This document shows, in pieces, positions 1 through 10,391 of a stretch of 64,000 nucleotides of DNA (position 1 is its first letter; every line of letters begins with the position of its first letter). Under the pieces are notes generated by a model. That model searched no databases. It was not told the DNA's origin and was given only the letters and a program-made list of their open reading frames with translations. This stretch comes from Orobanche coerulescens (taxonomy: Eukaryota; Streptophyta; Magnoliopsida; Lamiales; Orobanchaceae), in contig CM065815.1 in assembly GCA_033398695.1 (NCBI GenBank), positions 141,033,001 to 141,097,000 of the forward strand, given 5' to 3'. Both the position numbers and the translations under genes were made by a program.

Positions 1-445
1 CATTTGAAATCATCGTCATCGGACTAGTATCATTGGACTTTCGCGTCACGTGTGACCTGTGCAAATGCCGAGCCAATCAGACCAAGAACTGTAAGATTTC
101 TAATGCCATGGTATAATTTCTGGCAATACTCATTCATTCATAATTCATCAGTTAACAATCCTCATTCATCAATTTCAATTGTGATCAAGTCGATAATGTT
201 AACTCATTAATCACCCAATTCATTTCATTACTCAGTTGTTGATCTTGAAGATCATATCATCAATCTTGTTAAATTGTTCAAGATAATCATTTCAATAATT
301 TCATCAGATAATCATGTCACCTCAGTTAATCATTCATGTAATCGCTGTATTTGAGCGCGTATGCTCATTTTCATCATTTCATAATATAATCATAATGTGA
401 TACTCATACGAGATATATAATCATCATATGACTTTCCACTTCAGT
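1..445 (+). other. Untranslated leader of Gypsy-1
   Basis: AT-rich sequence with many CATT/ATTCAT runs and no open frame, directly before the gag ATG at 446. No LTR end or tRNA-Met primer site (TGGTATCGGAGC type) is seen, so the window opens between primer site and gag. Confidence 0.5.
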
Positions 446-491
446 ATGGAAAGGGCTGGCAGAGGACGTGGAGGACGAGGCCGTGGAGCGG
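446..491 (+). pseudogene. Gag N-terminus of Gypsy-1, cut by Tat1
   Basis: The frame opens at ATG 446 and reads a Gly/Arg-rich leader (MERAGRGRGGRGRG), the usual start of gag in plant Tekay/Del elements; Tekay2 has a similar one at 41711. The frame breaks at 491 where Tat1 begins. It resumes in the same frame at 7010 once one copy of the 5-bp target duplication is discounted, so the insertion itself caused no frameshift beyond the interruption. Confidence 0.8.
487..491. repeat. Target site duplication of Tat1, left copy (agcgg)
   Basis: AGCGG directly precedes the TG of the Tat1 terminus at 492 and recurs at 7005-7009 right after the terminal CA. A 5-bp duplication is standard for LTR element integration. 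Confidence 0.92.
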
Positions 492-1484
492 TGACACGCT
501 TTTTGTGTAACTATCGCAAGTGCACGATATCGTATCAAGTAGTAAAGTGGACTTTTTGAGTCCGGTTTATCGATCCCACAAGGAAGTTATGTTATAATTT
601 GAATTATACACTATTAGTCTATTTTTATAGATACTTAAGATGAGTGAAACACACAATTAAAAAGTTTGGTTTAATAATTGCAAAGAAATTGCAATAATAG
701 TTCTAATATTATAAGGAAATAAAAAGATAGCAATAATAATAGATTGATTATCGATAAAATGAAATAGTTGGGATTACAAACTTAGTTCGTCATTAGTTAT
801 AAAAGATGTATTGGAGATCATAAGATGAATTTACTTATTGTGTTGTGTAGATTCGATTTTCCTTAAAAAGACGGTTTCTCTTTCGAACTATAAAACGCCC
901 CTTACATATTGAATCAATCCACTATATTTCTATGTTGATTGGCTTCAATACATAGCATTAGGATTTGTGAAAATAACTCAATGAATCATCTAAGGACTAG
1001 GGGTATATTTCTATCCCCTAGAACAACTTAGAGTGAAGATCATTTGATCTAATCAAACATATTTTCTTTCGAAACATATGAAGATCATGAATATCTTCAT
1101 TAATTGGCCAAATAAATAAAGATTGTTAAAACAATGAAAATCACACACAATAATAAGTAATTCATAATATATCTTTATACAAACATAAATAACATGACTA
1201 ACCTTGTTTATAATCCCAACTTAAGAAACTTAGCCCATAAAGGGTTTATTACACATATTACAAGCTTTGGTGGTCATTCTTAGTTGAATCAAGAGAAAGA
1301 ATTGATCCTAACTCCCTTAGTAGATAAAGGAGATAGAAGCAATAAACTCTCTGAACAACATATACTACACCACACTTACAAAGATCACTCAAGAACACAA
1401 GTGTGTTCTTCACACAAAAAGAAAAGTTTACAAGAAAATGGAAAATTATATGATGAATGGTGAATGATGAAGGATCTAAGGGGT

Positions 1485-1493
1485 CTATTTATA
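1485..1493 (-). promoter_or_regulatory. TATA box in Tat1 left LTR
   Basis: Minus-strand TATAAATAG lies inside the LTR and is repeated in the other LTR. Position and orientation fit the element's own promoter. Confidence 0.5.
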
Positions 1494-1638
1494 CACCTAA
1501 AGTCATCTAATAGCTCCAAAACTACAGCATTATTACATTATATCGGATCAATGCCACCATCCCTCAATAATACACAAAAAGTATAAAAATTAGACAAATC
1601 ATAGCAATCTGTCAAGAGTTACTAGTAACATCTGTGAG

Positions 1639-1694
1639 TTACGGCCGTAATCGAGGTGACTTACGGCCGTAACTTCTGAATGTTACGGCCGTAA
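1639..1694. repeat. Three 12-bp CpG palindromes in Tat1 LTR
   Basis: TTACGGCCGTAA occurs perfectly at 1639-1650, 1661-1672 and 1683-1694, spaced 22 bp start to start (two turns of DNA). The other LTR has the set at 6556-6632, with two of four copies damaged. Confidence 0.85.
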
Positions 1695-2068
1695 CGTGGC
1701 TTCGTAAATTTGCTCATTTGAAGCTTTGATAGTTACGTTTTCAGCCTGAATTCCTCGGACTTTGCGTTTTTGCCCCAGATCTTCTTCGGATGATAACTTT
1801 TGATATATAACTCGATTTTGAATCGGAAAGACTGCCGAATTCGTCTCGGAAAGCCCTACAACATGAATATATCAAAATTCAATAAAGAGAATATTTATTA
1901 AACATGTTGTTTCTTGAGTAATTCAGTTATTTAATCCGATCATCATCCAATAAAAATAAAATTATTAAAACTAATAAATTAAAAGCAAAAAACGAGTAGA
2001 CTAGCTCAATTATGGGTGAATTTTATCGATACAAACCATGGATAAGTGTACAAAAATGACACTTATCA

Positions 2069-2080
2069 CACCCCCAAACT
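2069..2080 (-). other. Polypurine tract of Tat1
   Basis: Minus-strand AGTTTGGGGGTG stands immediately before the left LTR, where plus-strand DNA synthesis is primed. It fixes the element's orientation together with the primer site at 5411-5428. Confidence 0.65.
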
Positions 2081-3612
2081 TGAATTCTTGCTAGTCCCGA
2101 GCAAGACTCTTTATTATTCACACTCCAAAAATAAAAATAAAAAAAAATAAAAAAAATATGAAAATTAATACACACATAAATTAAAATATAAAAAGAGAAA
2201 AGGAGATCAAAATGCCATTAATAAACAACAACCAGCTTTATACAGTAGATAGAAATGAATCAAGATTCAAAATAAATCTACTAATATTTTTGAAGTTAAA
2301 ACACGGTTTTTATTTTGTAATTCCAAAATGTAAGGTTTCCCCCCCAAAAGGTTGATTATTTCTTTCCCACTCGTGATACACACGACTCCCTTTAATGGTT
2401 GCTCTCGATCACTCGTTTATTTTTCGACTCAATATGAAGAAGAATTTCATTGGCGTCATCAAATATTGTGATTTTCACAAAATTGAGTGTATTGAAATTC
2501 AGCTGCTAATTAATTCAAATCTGCTCATAAACTACATCCCTTTTAGTGATAGCTTTCACACCGTTATTTGCTAACGTGTAGCTCTTTTCACTAACACAAT
2601 TTCTATCTCATTTTTTTCGTAAAAAGGTGATAGCTTTCACACTGCTATTTGCTAACGTGTAGCTCTTTTCACCAATTTTTCCCGAGACGGCGACTACGCA
2701 CCAACAATGGTTAGTCCTTTATTTTTCGCAAAATTTAAGACTTCCAAAATTAGGCATTTATTCGCTCAACACTTCTCCTTTTCGTCATTTATTTTTTTAG
2801 GTGATAGCTTTCACACCGTTATTTGCTAACATGTAGCTCTTTTCACCAATGACTCCTTTTTTAGGGAATAGAATTTTGCGAGAAAATCATTTTTAGTTAA
2901 GCATGAAAAATCAAAAACTCCACAAATTAAGTAAATTTCGCTTTATTTTTCATTAACCAATTGATTCTTCTTTTCTCAAGGTAACGAATGACTCGATTTT
3001 ATATGATAATTACAAGGCTTGGAAAGAGAGATTAAGGCTCAAAAATTTTTTTGGAATATACAATTTTTTACGGTTAAAACGATTTTAGAAGTTTGTATAT
3101 AGCTAATTTATTGGTGTTATGGCAGATCTAAAATCTCATAAATCAAAGTACTATATATATATATAATAATTAAAAAAATTAAGGCAAATAACCAAATCAA
3201 TCAAAACACACCAAAATTATTAAACAAACCACACCAAAATTACAACACACCAAAATACTAAAACAAACCACCCCAAACTTGAAAATAAACTGTCTCGCTT
3301 TAAAAATAAAATAAAAATCAATGCGTAAAAGCAGAATACTCCTGTTAAGAAAGTTGATGTCTGAGCCTAACACCTTTTAGAATCTGCAAGAGAATAAATA
3401 TACGAGGCACACACAAAAGAAAATAAAATATACTCGTAAGTATAACATAATTTTTAGATGCGCATCAAGAAAGTCCAAGAGTCGCCTTACGCCGCCATCA
3501 AAGTTTTTATAAAAGCAAAAGACGAAATAAACATTACAAGAATGAAATAAAAATACATAAATCGTGAATAGATGCGCGTCAAGAGATCAAGAAGAAACTC
3601 CTTAAGCCGCCA
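2081..3612 (-). other. 3' non-coding region of Tat1
   Basis: AT-rich, no open frame of note on either strand. It holds the three 46-bp hairpin repeats (2546-2846) and one direct repeat (3457-3617). It corresponds to the 3' untranslated part of the element's transcript. Confidence 0.6.
2546..2846. repeat. Three 46-bp hairpin-forming repeats
   Basis: Copies at 2546-2591, 2627-2672 and 2801-2846 differ at only one or two bases. Each reads gtgatagctttcacaccg at one end and taacgtgtagctcttttcac at the other. The two halves are imperfect inverted repeats (GTGA..AGCT..CAC..CGTTA against TAACGTG..AGCT..TCAC) around a short TTTGC loop, so each RNA copy could fold as a stem-loop. Function unknown. Confidence 0.8.
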
Positions 3613-3617
3613 TCATT
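3457..3617. repeat. Direct repeat of about 46 bp in Tat1
   Basis: Segments at about 3457-3502 and 3571-3617 share agatgcgc(a/g)tcaagag and cgccgccatca with small indels. It lies directly past the end of the LOG-like frame. Confidence 0.5.
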
Positions 3618-4316
3618 TAGCACGATTATTACACACGACAAAAAGTAAAAATACAAGGGGTCCGACATGGGTTATCAAAGGGAGAGGAATGAATCTACTT
3701 TTCGCTTTTCTCACGGTAAAATCTTCTACCTGCATAATTTTAGCTAAAGTCGGATCTGGTTGAGGAACAAATTCATTGAGTTTTTCGATTAGTTCTTCTC
3801 GTGTTGTTGCAACGACTATGATTCGCTTTTGCACGCTCGGAAATAAATCCCTTTTCACAGAGTAGTCGATGAAAGACAAGAAACCATCAAAAAAACCATT
3901 GACATTAAGCACTCCTATTGGTTTTGATGAACATTTACTGGCTCGTAACCACATGAAAAAGTTCCTCAAGTGTGCCAAAACCACCGGAAGGGCGATAAAG
4001 GCGCGAATTATTTATCATGTGAGTTATGCGATCTTGCATATTCACGCATCTAAACTCATCTCCAATAGTTGACCCGGTGATTTTACTTTCACGAGAGGTT
4101 TTGGGATTACTCCCAACACTCTTACTCCTTCCATATAGGCGAAGCTGACTCGCCCATTAATCCTAGACTTCCTCCTCCGTAAACTACATGAATGCATTTT
4201 TCTCCTAAGGTACGACCCAAGTTGTGGGTCGCTCAGTGAAGCATGCCTCTTTTCCGTAACTAGATCCACCAAAAATGCAGACTGTAAAATTTTTTTGTTG
4301 AAGATGATGACTCCAT
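3613..4316 (-). pseudogene. LOG-like: LOG-like cytokinin riboside 5'-monophosphate phosphoribohydrolase, captured processed copy
   Basis: LOG enzymes release active cytokinin bases from nucleotide precursors in the cytosol. Reading the minus strand from ATG 4316, and allowing frameshifts, the family landmarks appear in order: VCIFGGSSYGK (family FCGSS-x-GK) near 4290, VVYGGGSLGLMG near 4190, VLGVIPKPL near 4110, FIALP followed by GGFGTLEEL (the PGGxGTxxE motif) near 3980, and KPIGVLNVNGFFDGFLSFID then EKLNEFVP to about 3760. Spacing matches the roughly 165-residue core with no introns, although plant LOG genes normally have several, so this looks like a cDNA-derived copy. At least four frame changes break it, so it cannot make an intact enzyme as read. 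After the family homology ends the frame runs on to a stop at 3613. It sits in sense orientation within Tat1. Confidence 0.88.
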
Positions 4317-4715
4317 TTTTGAAAAGAAAAAAAAATTTTAGAGAGAAACAGAGAAAAGTGCAAGTTTGAAGGATGAATGAAAGAAACCAAGAGAAAGTTT
4401 ATTTATAGAAGAAAAAGAAGGTAAAAATTGTTTAACAAGTTTGTGATTGCGTTTGATTGTGCTTCAACTACTCAATAGAATAATGAAAGCTTTTATCGCG
4501 TATCACATTTTTATTCAGAAAATCTCACCACACGACAAAAATAAAAGATACTTACGCGTATGTACGGTAGTTGTGATTGTGGCTCACATCTTCCTCTCGA
4601 TTTTACGTTCGTAAACGGCCTAAACGCCTTCTATGAGTCGGGGAGAAGCTTCCCATCCAATTTTCTTACAAATTGGCAAACAGGGGTCTTTTAACGTCGA
4701 TTCCCAAGACGTTGT
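4317..4715 (-). other. Spacer between ORF1 and the LOG-like copy in Tat1
   Basis: AT-rich, with purine runs near 4320-4430. No open frame that resembles a known protein; nothing further is recognised. Confidence 0.45.
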
Positions 4716-5174
4716 TCATATTCGGTTTGAATTTATTCCACAAACATTGAATTCGTAATACACAAGTCCACTAGGATGCGTGTCAAGAGAAATTTCGATA
4801 TTATCTAAATTCTCCTTATTCAGACCATCATTAATGAACTGAATTTTATCTTCTCTGTTTGTAGATGGAATTCCTAAAGATCGACATTTTGCATTACAGT
4901 TCCATCTAGCACATTTATAGCAAACGGCTAGAATCTTTGCTCGTCGTTTCTTTGCATATGAACTTTTTCCAAGACCTGGTAAAAATCTAGTTGGTGTTTC
5001 TGTGAATTCACCTTCTATTCTTACTTTGGCTTCGATAATGAATCTTATGTCAAAAGGTATGCTTTTATTCGTAAGCAACCTCATCCTTTCAAGCCTTGTC
5101 TTGTAAATTTTTAAAATTGCATTTTTGCTTAGAAAGGGAAATCTTTTTTCAATTTTAAACAATGTTTCATCCAT
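4716..5174 (-). CDS. Unrecognised Tat1 ORF1 with a cysteine cluster, 152 residues
   Basis: An uninterrupted frame from MDETLFKIEKRF to a stop at 4716. The frame is open further upstream to 5291, but that part is a low-complexity Phe/Ile/Tyr stretch encoded by T-rich DNA, so I prefer the ATG at 5174. The protein is basic in the middle (YAKKRRAKILAV), followed by CYKCARWNCNAKC, a CX2CX4CX3C cluster that might bind metal; it is not the CCHC knuckle of a Gag. I recognise no family. It is the first gene after the primer site, where gag normally lies, and it is intact while the neighbouring LOG copy is broken. It could be a degenerate Gag replacement, a second captured host gene, or non-functional. 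Confidence 0.45.
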   Translation of the reverse strand: MDETLFKIEKRFPFLSKNAILKIYKTRLERMRLLTNKSIPFDIRFIIEAKVRIEGEFTETPTRFLPGLGKSSYAKKRRAKILAVCYKCARWNCNAKCRSLGIPSTNREDKIQFINDGLNKENLDNIEISLDTHPSGLVYYEFNVCGINSNRI

Positions 5175-5410
5175 GATAAAAAAAAATAAAAAAAAATAAA
5201 AAGACAATGAAAATAAAATAAAATAAATAAAAAAAATATATACAAATATCAGTTGTTGTGGGAAACTGAAAAATCCGACTTTAATAGTCACGGAGTACCG
5301 TTATCCGCCACTTGACCGGACAAACACAATTTAGTACTAAGTTACAACGTCGAGAAATTTGTACCTACACAAATAGTTTATAATGTAAGAGTTCAAATAT
5401 AACTTATATT

Positions 5411-5428
5411 TCCCCGGCAACGGCGCCA
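5411..5428 (-). other. Primer-binding site of Tat1
   Basis: Minus strand TGGCGCCGTTGCCGGGGA, a few bases inside the right LTR. This is a primer site found in several plant gypsy lineages, where it pairs with a tRNA 3' end. It sets the element orientation as minus. Confidence 0.85.
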
Positions 5429-5434
5429 AAAACT

Positions 5435-7004
5435 TGACACGCTTTTTGTGTAACTATCGCAAGTGCACGATATCGTATCAAGTAGTAAAGTGGACTTTTT
5501 GAGTCCGGTTTATCGATCCCACAAGGAAGTTATGTTATAATTTGAATTATACACTATTAGTCTATTTTTATAGATACTTAAGATGAGTGAAACACACAAT
5601 TAAAAAGTTTGGTTTAATAATTGCAAAGAAATTGCAATAATAGTTCTAATATTATAAGGAAATAAAAAGATAGCAATAATAATAGATTGATTATCGATAA
5701 AATGAAATAGTTGGGATTACAAACTTAGTTCGTCATTAGTTATAAAAGATGTATTGGAGATCATAAGATGAATTTACTTATTATGTTGTGTAGATTCGAT
5801 TTTCCTTAAAAAGACGGTTTCTCTTTCGAACTATAAACGCCCTTACATATTGAATCAATCCACTATATTTCTATGTTGATTGGCTTCAATACATAGCATT
5901 AGGATTTGTGAAAATAACTCAATGAATCATCTAAGGACTAGGGGTATATTTCTATCCCCTAGAACAACTTAGAGTGAAGATCATTTGATCTAATCAAACA
6001 TATTTTCTTTGAAACATATGAAGATCATGAATATCTTCATTAATTGGCCAAATAAATAAAGATTGTTAAAACAATGAAAATCACACACAATAATAAGTAA
6101 TTCATAATATATCTTTATACAAACATAAATAACATGACTAACCTTGTTTATAATCCCAACTTAAGAAACTTAGCCCATAAAGGGTTTATTACACATATTA
6201 CAAGCTTTGGTGGTCATTCTTAGTTGAATCAAGAGAAAGAATTGATCCTAACTCCCTTAGTAGATAAAGGAGATAGAAGCAATAAACTCTCGAACAACAT
6301 ATACTACACCACACTTACAAAGATCACTCAAGAACACAAGTGTGTTCTTCACACAAAAAGAAAAGTTTACAAGAAAATGGAAAATTATATGATGAATGGT
6401 GAATGATGAAGGATCTAAGGGTCTATTTATACACCTAAAGTCATCTAATAGCTCCAAAACTACAGCATTATTACATTATATCGGATCAATGCCACCATCC
6501 CCTCAATAATACACAAAAAGTATAAAAATTAGACAAATCATAGCAATGCCAAGAGTTACGCCGTAACATTCTGGAGTTACGGCCAGAATCGAGTGACTTA
6601 CGGCCGTAACTTCACGAATGTTACGGCCGTAACGTGGCTTCGTAAATTTGCTCATTTGAAGCTTTGATAGTTACGTTTTCAGCCTGAATTCTCGACTTTG
6701 CGTTTTGCCCCAGATCTTCTTCTGATGATAACTTTTGATATATAACTCGATTTTGAATCCGGAAAGACCGCCGAATTCGTCTCGGAAAGCCCTACAACAT
6801 GAATATATCAAAATTCAATAAAGAGAATATTTATTAAACATGTTGTTTCTTGAGTAATTCAGTTATTTAATCCGATCATCATCCAATAAAAATAAAATTA
6901 TTAAAACTAATAAATTAAAAGCAAAAAACGAGTAGACTAGCTCAATTATGGGTGAATTTTATCGATACAAACCATGGATAAGTGTACAAAAATGACACTT
7001 ATCA
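5435..7004 (-). repeat. Tat1 right LTR (5' LTR of the element)
   Basis: Begins tgacacgctt and ends acacttatca. Nearly identical to 492-2068. Differences are mostly single-base losses plus a cluster around 6545-6632 that affects the TTACGGCCGTAA palindromes. Confidence 0.95.
6423..6431 (-). promoter_or_regulatory. TATA box in Tat1 promoter LTR
   Basis: Minus-strand TATAAATAG in the LTR that would drive the element's RNA. The palindrome cluster at 6556-6632 lies about 130 bp upstream of it in transcription direction. Confidence 0.55.
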
Positions 7005-7009
7005 AGCGG
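7005..7009. repeat. Target site duplication of Tat1, right copy (agcgg)
   Basis: Exact match of 487-491, directly after the terminal CA of Tat1. Confidence 0.92.
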
Positions 7010-8269
7010 GCCGAATCCCGAGAACTCGTGTGAATACACGCGCGAACGCGAGGAATAATGCTAATTCATCGAGCAGTGACGCTGCCACTCATTCACCTGG
7101 ACACGATCATTCACTTGGGAGTCGCAGGACACGGCTCGCCGAGGGTGTCCGGGTTGACCCACTCGCATTTATGCAGGGCATGATGGCCCAAATGACCCAG
7201 ATGGCTCAGTTGATGGAGACGATGCATAACTCCGTCAATCAAAATCAGCAGGCTCCTCCGCCGCCACCTCAGAGGCAAGAGAGGGGTGTAAGCAATATCA
7301 TTAGCGATATCTCTCGCCAGCGACCACCTACCTTTGAGGGCTCATCTGAGCCGGCGGATATTGTTCATTGGCTTGAGCATTTTGAGAAATTATTTGCTAT
7401 GGTGGATTGCCCTGAAGGGCATAAAGTTTCAGTTGCGGCTTACTATCTCGGTAAGAGCGCTCATTCATGGTGGTTATCGTTGAAGCCCACAGACGGATCA
7501 TGTACTTGGGATCAGTTCAAGACTCTCATGATGGAGAGGTACTATCCGGCCCCACTCAGGGAGGCCAAGTTGTCGGAATTACTCACTCCCGACCTTTCGG
7601 CGGATGATGATGTTCTCGCCATCGCCGAAAAATTTCAGGAACTTCTTCCGTTCGCCTCATCTATCATTCACTCAGAAGCGGACAAGATCAAGTATTTCAG
7701 CAAGAGGCTGAAACCTCGTATGCGGCTACAGTTGCTTAATCATAATTGTGCCACTCTGGCCGAGTTCATTGAGAAAGCTCTCACTTACGAGCTTACGGCT
7801 AAGGAAATTGCTAAGCAACAACCCTCATCCGCTAGCAAGAAGTCCAAGAACCGTAATCAGTCTGACGGGAGTCAGGCCACTTTCAAGAAACCACGTGCGG
7901 GCTCTACTTTTTCTGAGCGACCTCCCACGGCGTCTAAACCCGCGGAATCTCAGTCGCGAGCGGCCAGTTCGGCCATCACCTGTTTCAACTGTGAGGAACA
8001 GGTCATTTCAGCACCAAATGTCCGGCGATGTCACGTGCCACAATCGTGGGATTGCTGGGCATAGGGCCCGCTTTTGCCGTAGGGACTCTAAACCCACTCC
8101 GCGTCATCTCAAGCTCCTGTGTCATTCGGCGGTGCGTAATCAAAGCCACTCGGTCGGCGTCGCTCAAGACGACAGGAGCTAGAGGCGAGCCAAGAGCTAT
8201 CGACGGAGCGTCCGGTTCGGGGCCTAAGCCCCAAATTTATGAGATGAAGAAGACCGACGATCCGAGGTC
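7010..8269 (+). pseudogene. gag: Gag of Gypsy-1, main part
   Basis: Gag forms the virus-like particle that packages the element RNA. From 7010 the frame of the N-terminal piece at 446 continues, with a Ser/Asn-rich linker and the retrotransposon gag domain (PPTFEGSSEPADIVHWLEHF to RMRLQLLNHNC, about 7323-7750). A basic Lys/Arg-rich stretch and two zinc knuckles follow. The first knuckle (CFNCEEQ) loses frame near 7998 and continues as GHFSTKC in another frame. The second reads CHNRGIAGHRARFC near 8032, with Arg in place of the second Cys. A further frame change links to the protease frame near 8270. Single-base lesions plus one ligand loss make it a pseudogene. Confidence 0.85.
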
Positions 8270-10391
8270 TTGATGATCTCAGGTACACTCGATATTCTAT
8301 CTCAACCTGTGTGTACCCTTTTTGATACTGGTGCATCGCATTCATTCATTTCCGAGTCATGTTTGAGTAGACTACGTCTGGGTAGTGCTACTAGTTGTGA
8401 GCCTTATGTCATTGGCCTACCTGATGGTAGACGAATTGTCGGAATTTGTGAGATTCAGAATTGTCCGATTTAGCTTCATGGTCGTGTATGGCCAGCGGAC
8501 CTAATCGTAGTAGATTTGCCGAGGGACGACGTCATCTTGGGTATTGATTGGATGGATCGTCATGATGCCATCATTAGTGTCCGAAAGCGTTTGGTCACTA
8601 TCATTTCAGACGATGGAGTCGAATGTGTGTTTCAGGGAGGTAATCCCGGCTGTTCTGGTAAAGTCATTAATTTGATGAAAGTAGTAAGGTTACTCAATCA
8701 GGGATGTGTCGGTTATTGGTGCTATATGGCCAAAACCGAGAAATCATCAGTAATGTTAACGGATATTCCGGTGGTGAGGGAATATGCCGATGTTTTTCCA
8801 GACGAGTTACCTGGTTTGCCTCCACAGAGGGATGTGGAATTCACGATTGAGTTGGAGCCTGGTACGTCCCCGATATCGAAGGCACCGTACCGGATGGCCC
8901 CGACCGAAATGCAGGAATTAAAGAACCAACTTGAAGAATTGTTCGAGAAGGGTTATATTCGACCGAGTGCGTCCCCGTGGGGAGCACCAGTGTTATTTGT
9001 CAAGAAGAAGGATGGTTCGTTCCGCTTGTGTATTGATTACCGGGAATTGAACCGGGTGACGATCAAGAACAAGTATCCCTTACCCCGTATTGATGATCTC
9101 TTAGATCAACTTCAGGGAGCTTCAGTATTTTCCAAGATCGACTTAAGATCTGGATATCATCAGTTGCGGATTCGAGAGTCGGATATCGCGAGGACGGCGT
9201 TTCGAACACGCTATGGTCATTATGAGTTTGTGGTTATGCCGTTCGGATTGACTAATGCACCTGCGGTATTCATGGAGTTAATGAATCGGGTCTTCATCGA
9301 CTTTTTGGATCGGTTTGTTGTTGTCTTCATCGATGACATTTTGATTTATTCTCGTGACTGGGAGGAACACGAGTTTCACCTTCATCAAGTGCTCGACGTG
9401 TTGAGACGAGAACAACTTTATGGGAAGCTCTCCAAATGTGAGTTCTGGATGTCCGAAGTGACTTTTCTCGGACATGTAATTTCATCAGACGGAGTTCGTG
9501 TCAATCCTCAGAAGACGGAGGCTATTCGGGATTGGCTACCTCCGAAGAACGTTAAGGAAATCCGAAGTTTTCTCGGATTAGCGGGTTATTATCGGTGGTT
9601 TGTGGAAGGATTTTCTAGAATCGCTCAACCCTTAACGAACCTTTTGCGGAAGGATAAGAAATACACGTGGTCCGACGCGTGTCAACGGAGTTTTGAGGAA
9701 CTCAAGAGCCGGTTAATGTCAGCACCTGTACTTTCCTTGCCGCAGTGGACGGAAGGATTTGTGGTCTATAGTGATGCGTCGGACGGGGTCTCGGATGTGT
9801 ACTCATGCGAACGGGAAGGTTATTGCCTATGCTTCACGGCAATTGAGACCTTACGAGGTTAATTATCCGACCCATGACACGGAGCTAGCAGCCGTGGTGT
9901 TCGCTTTTAAAATTTGGCGTCATTATGTTTATTGCGTTACAGCCGATATTCACCGATCATAAGAGCTTAAAGTATATATTTACTCAGAAGGAGTTAAATA
10001 TGCGTCAGAGACGGTGGTTGGAATTAATCAAAGATTATGATATCGAGATCCTCTACCACCCGGGCAAGGCGAACGTTGTCGCCGACGCCTTGAGTCGTAA
10101 GTCCGTTCAGGAGCAGATGCTTGCCCGTTTAACAGTTCAGAAGGAGCTTCAGCAGGAATTCCTTAGAACCGAGATCGAGGTCTGGCTTCAGCGAGTTCAG
10201 GGGCAGCTCTGTATGTTAGAGATTTCATCGTCACTCGAGGAGGAAATCCGAGAGAATCAGGGTTCGGACCCATCATTGTTGCGCATCCGAGAGGATGTGG
10301 CTCAGGGGAAAGCCCCTGGATTTGTGGTCCACGAGGATGGACTTTTGAGGTTTAAGAATCGGTTGTGCGTACCGGCGAATGACGAGTTGAA
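8270..10391 (+). pseudogene. pol: Pol of Gypsy-1: protease, reverse transcriptase, RNase H; integrase missing
   Basis: Aspartic protease motif DTGASHSFI lies near 8320. A stop at 8471-8473 (TAG where relatives read Gln) splits protease from the long frame 8516-9862. RT spans about 8870-9500, with the catalytic FIDDILIYS near 9330 and SGYHQLRI and FLGHVIS landmarks. RNase H follows (YSDAS, then YASRQL...[30 protein letters not shown]) with frame changes near 9785 and 9945. The linker to integrase reads to NDELK and then homology stops dead at about 10391, where the sequence becomes the CACTA element. Integrase and any chromodomain are absent. Confidence 0.88.

Larger units (their letters stand above)
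492..2068 (-). repeat. Tat1 left LTR (3' LTR of the element)
   Basis: Begins tgacacgctt and ends acacttatca. It repeats at 5435-7004 almost base for base, apart from scattered single-base indels and a changed block around 1610-1700. Confidence 0.95.
492..7004 (-). mobile_element. Tat1: non-autonomous LTR retrotransposon carrying a LOG gene copy
   Basis: A complete element of 6.5 kb with TG...CA ends, two LTRs of 1577 and 1570 bp that are nearly identical by eye, and a perfect 5-bp TSD. The primer-binding site (5411-5428, TGGCGCCGTTGCCGGGGA on the minus strand) abuts the right LTR and the polypurine tract abuts the left LTR, so transcription runs on the minus strand. The 3.4 kb interior has no gag, protease, RT or integrase. 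In transcription order it holds an unrecognised ORF (5174-4716), a LOG-like pseudogene (4316-3613) and three hairpin repeats (2846-2546). It must have moved with another element's enzymes. The primer site is of a kind seen in plant Tat/Ogre and Athila elements, but lineage is not certain. A truncated relative is at 49078-49537. Confidence 0.9.

Noticed and set aside
2546..2846. CRISPR-like array (three repeats with spacers)
   Set aside because: Plant retrotransposon context, only three units, unequal spacers and no cas genes.
3613..4316. A resident host LOG gene or pseudogene
   Set aside because: It lies wholly between the LTRs of an element with a perfect target duplication and has no introns, so it travelled with the element.
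5175..5291. Upstream extension of Tat1 ORF1 as a signal or membrane segment
   Set aside because: Encoded by T-rich low-complexity DNA; the ATG at 5174 gives a normal-looking protein start.
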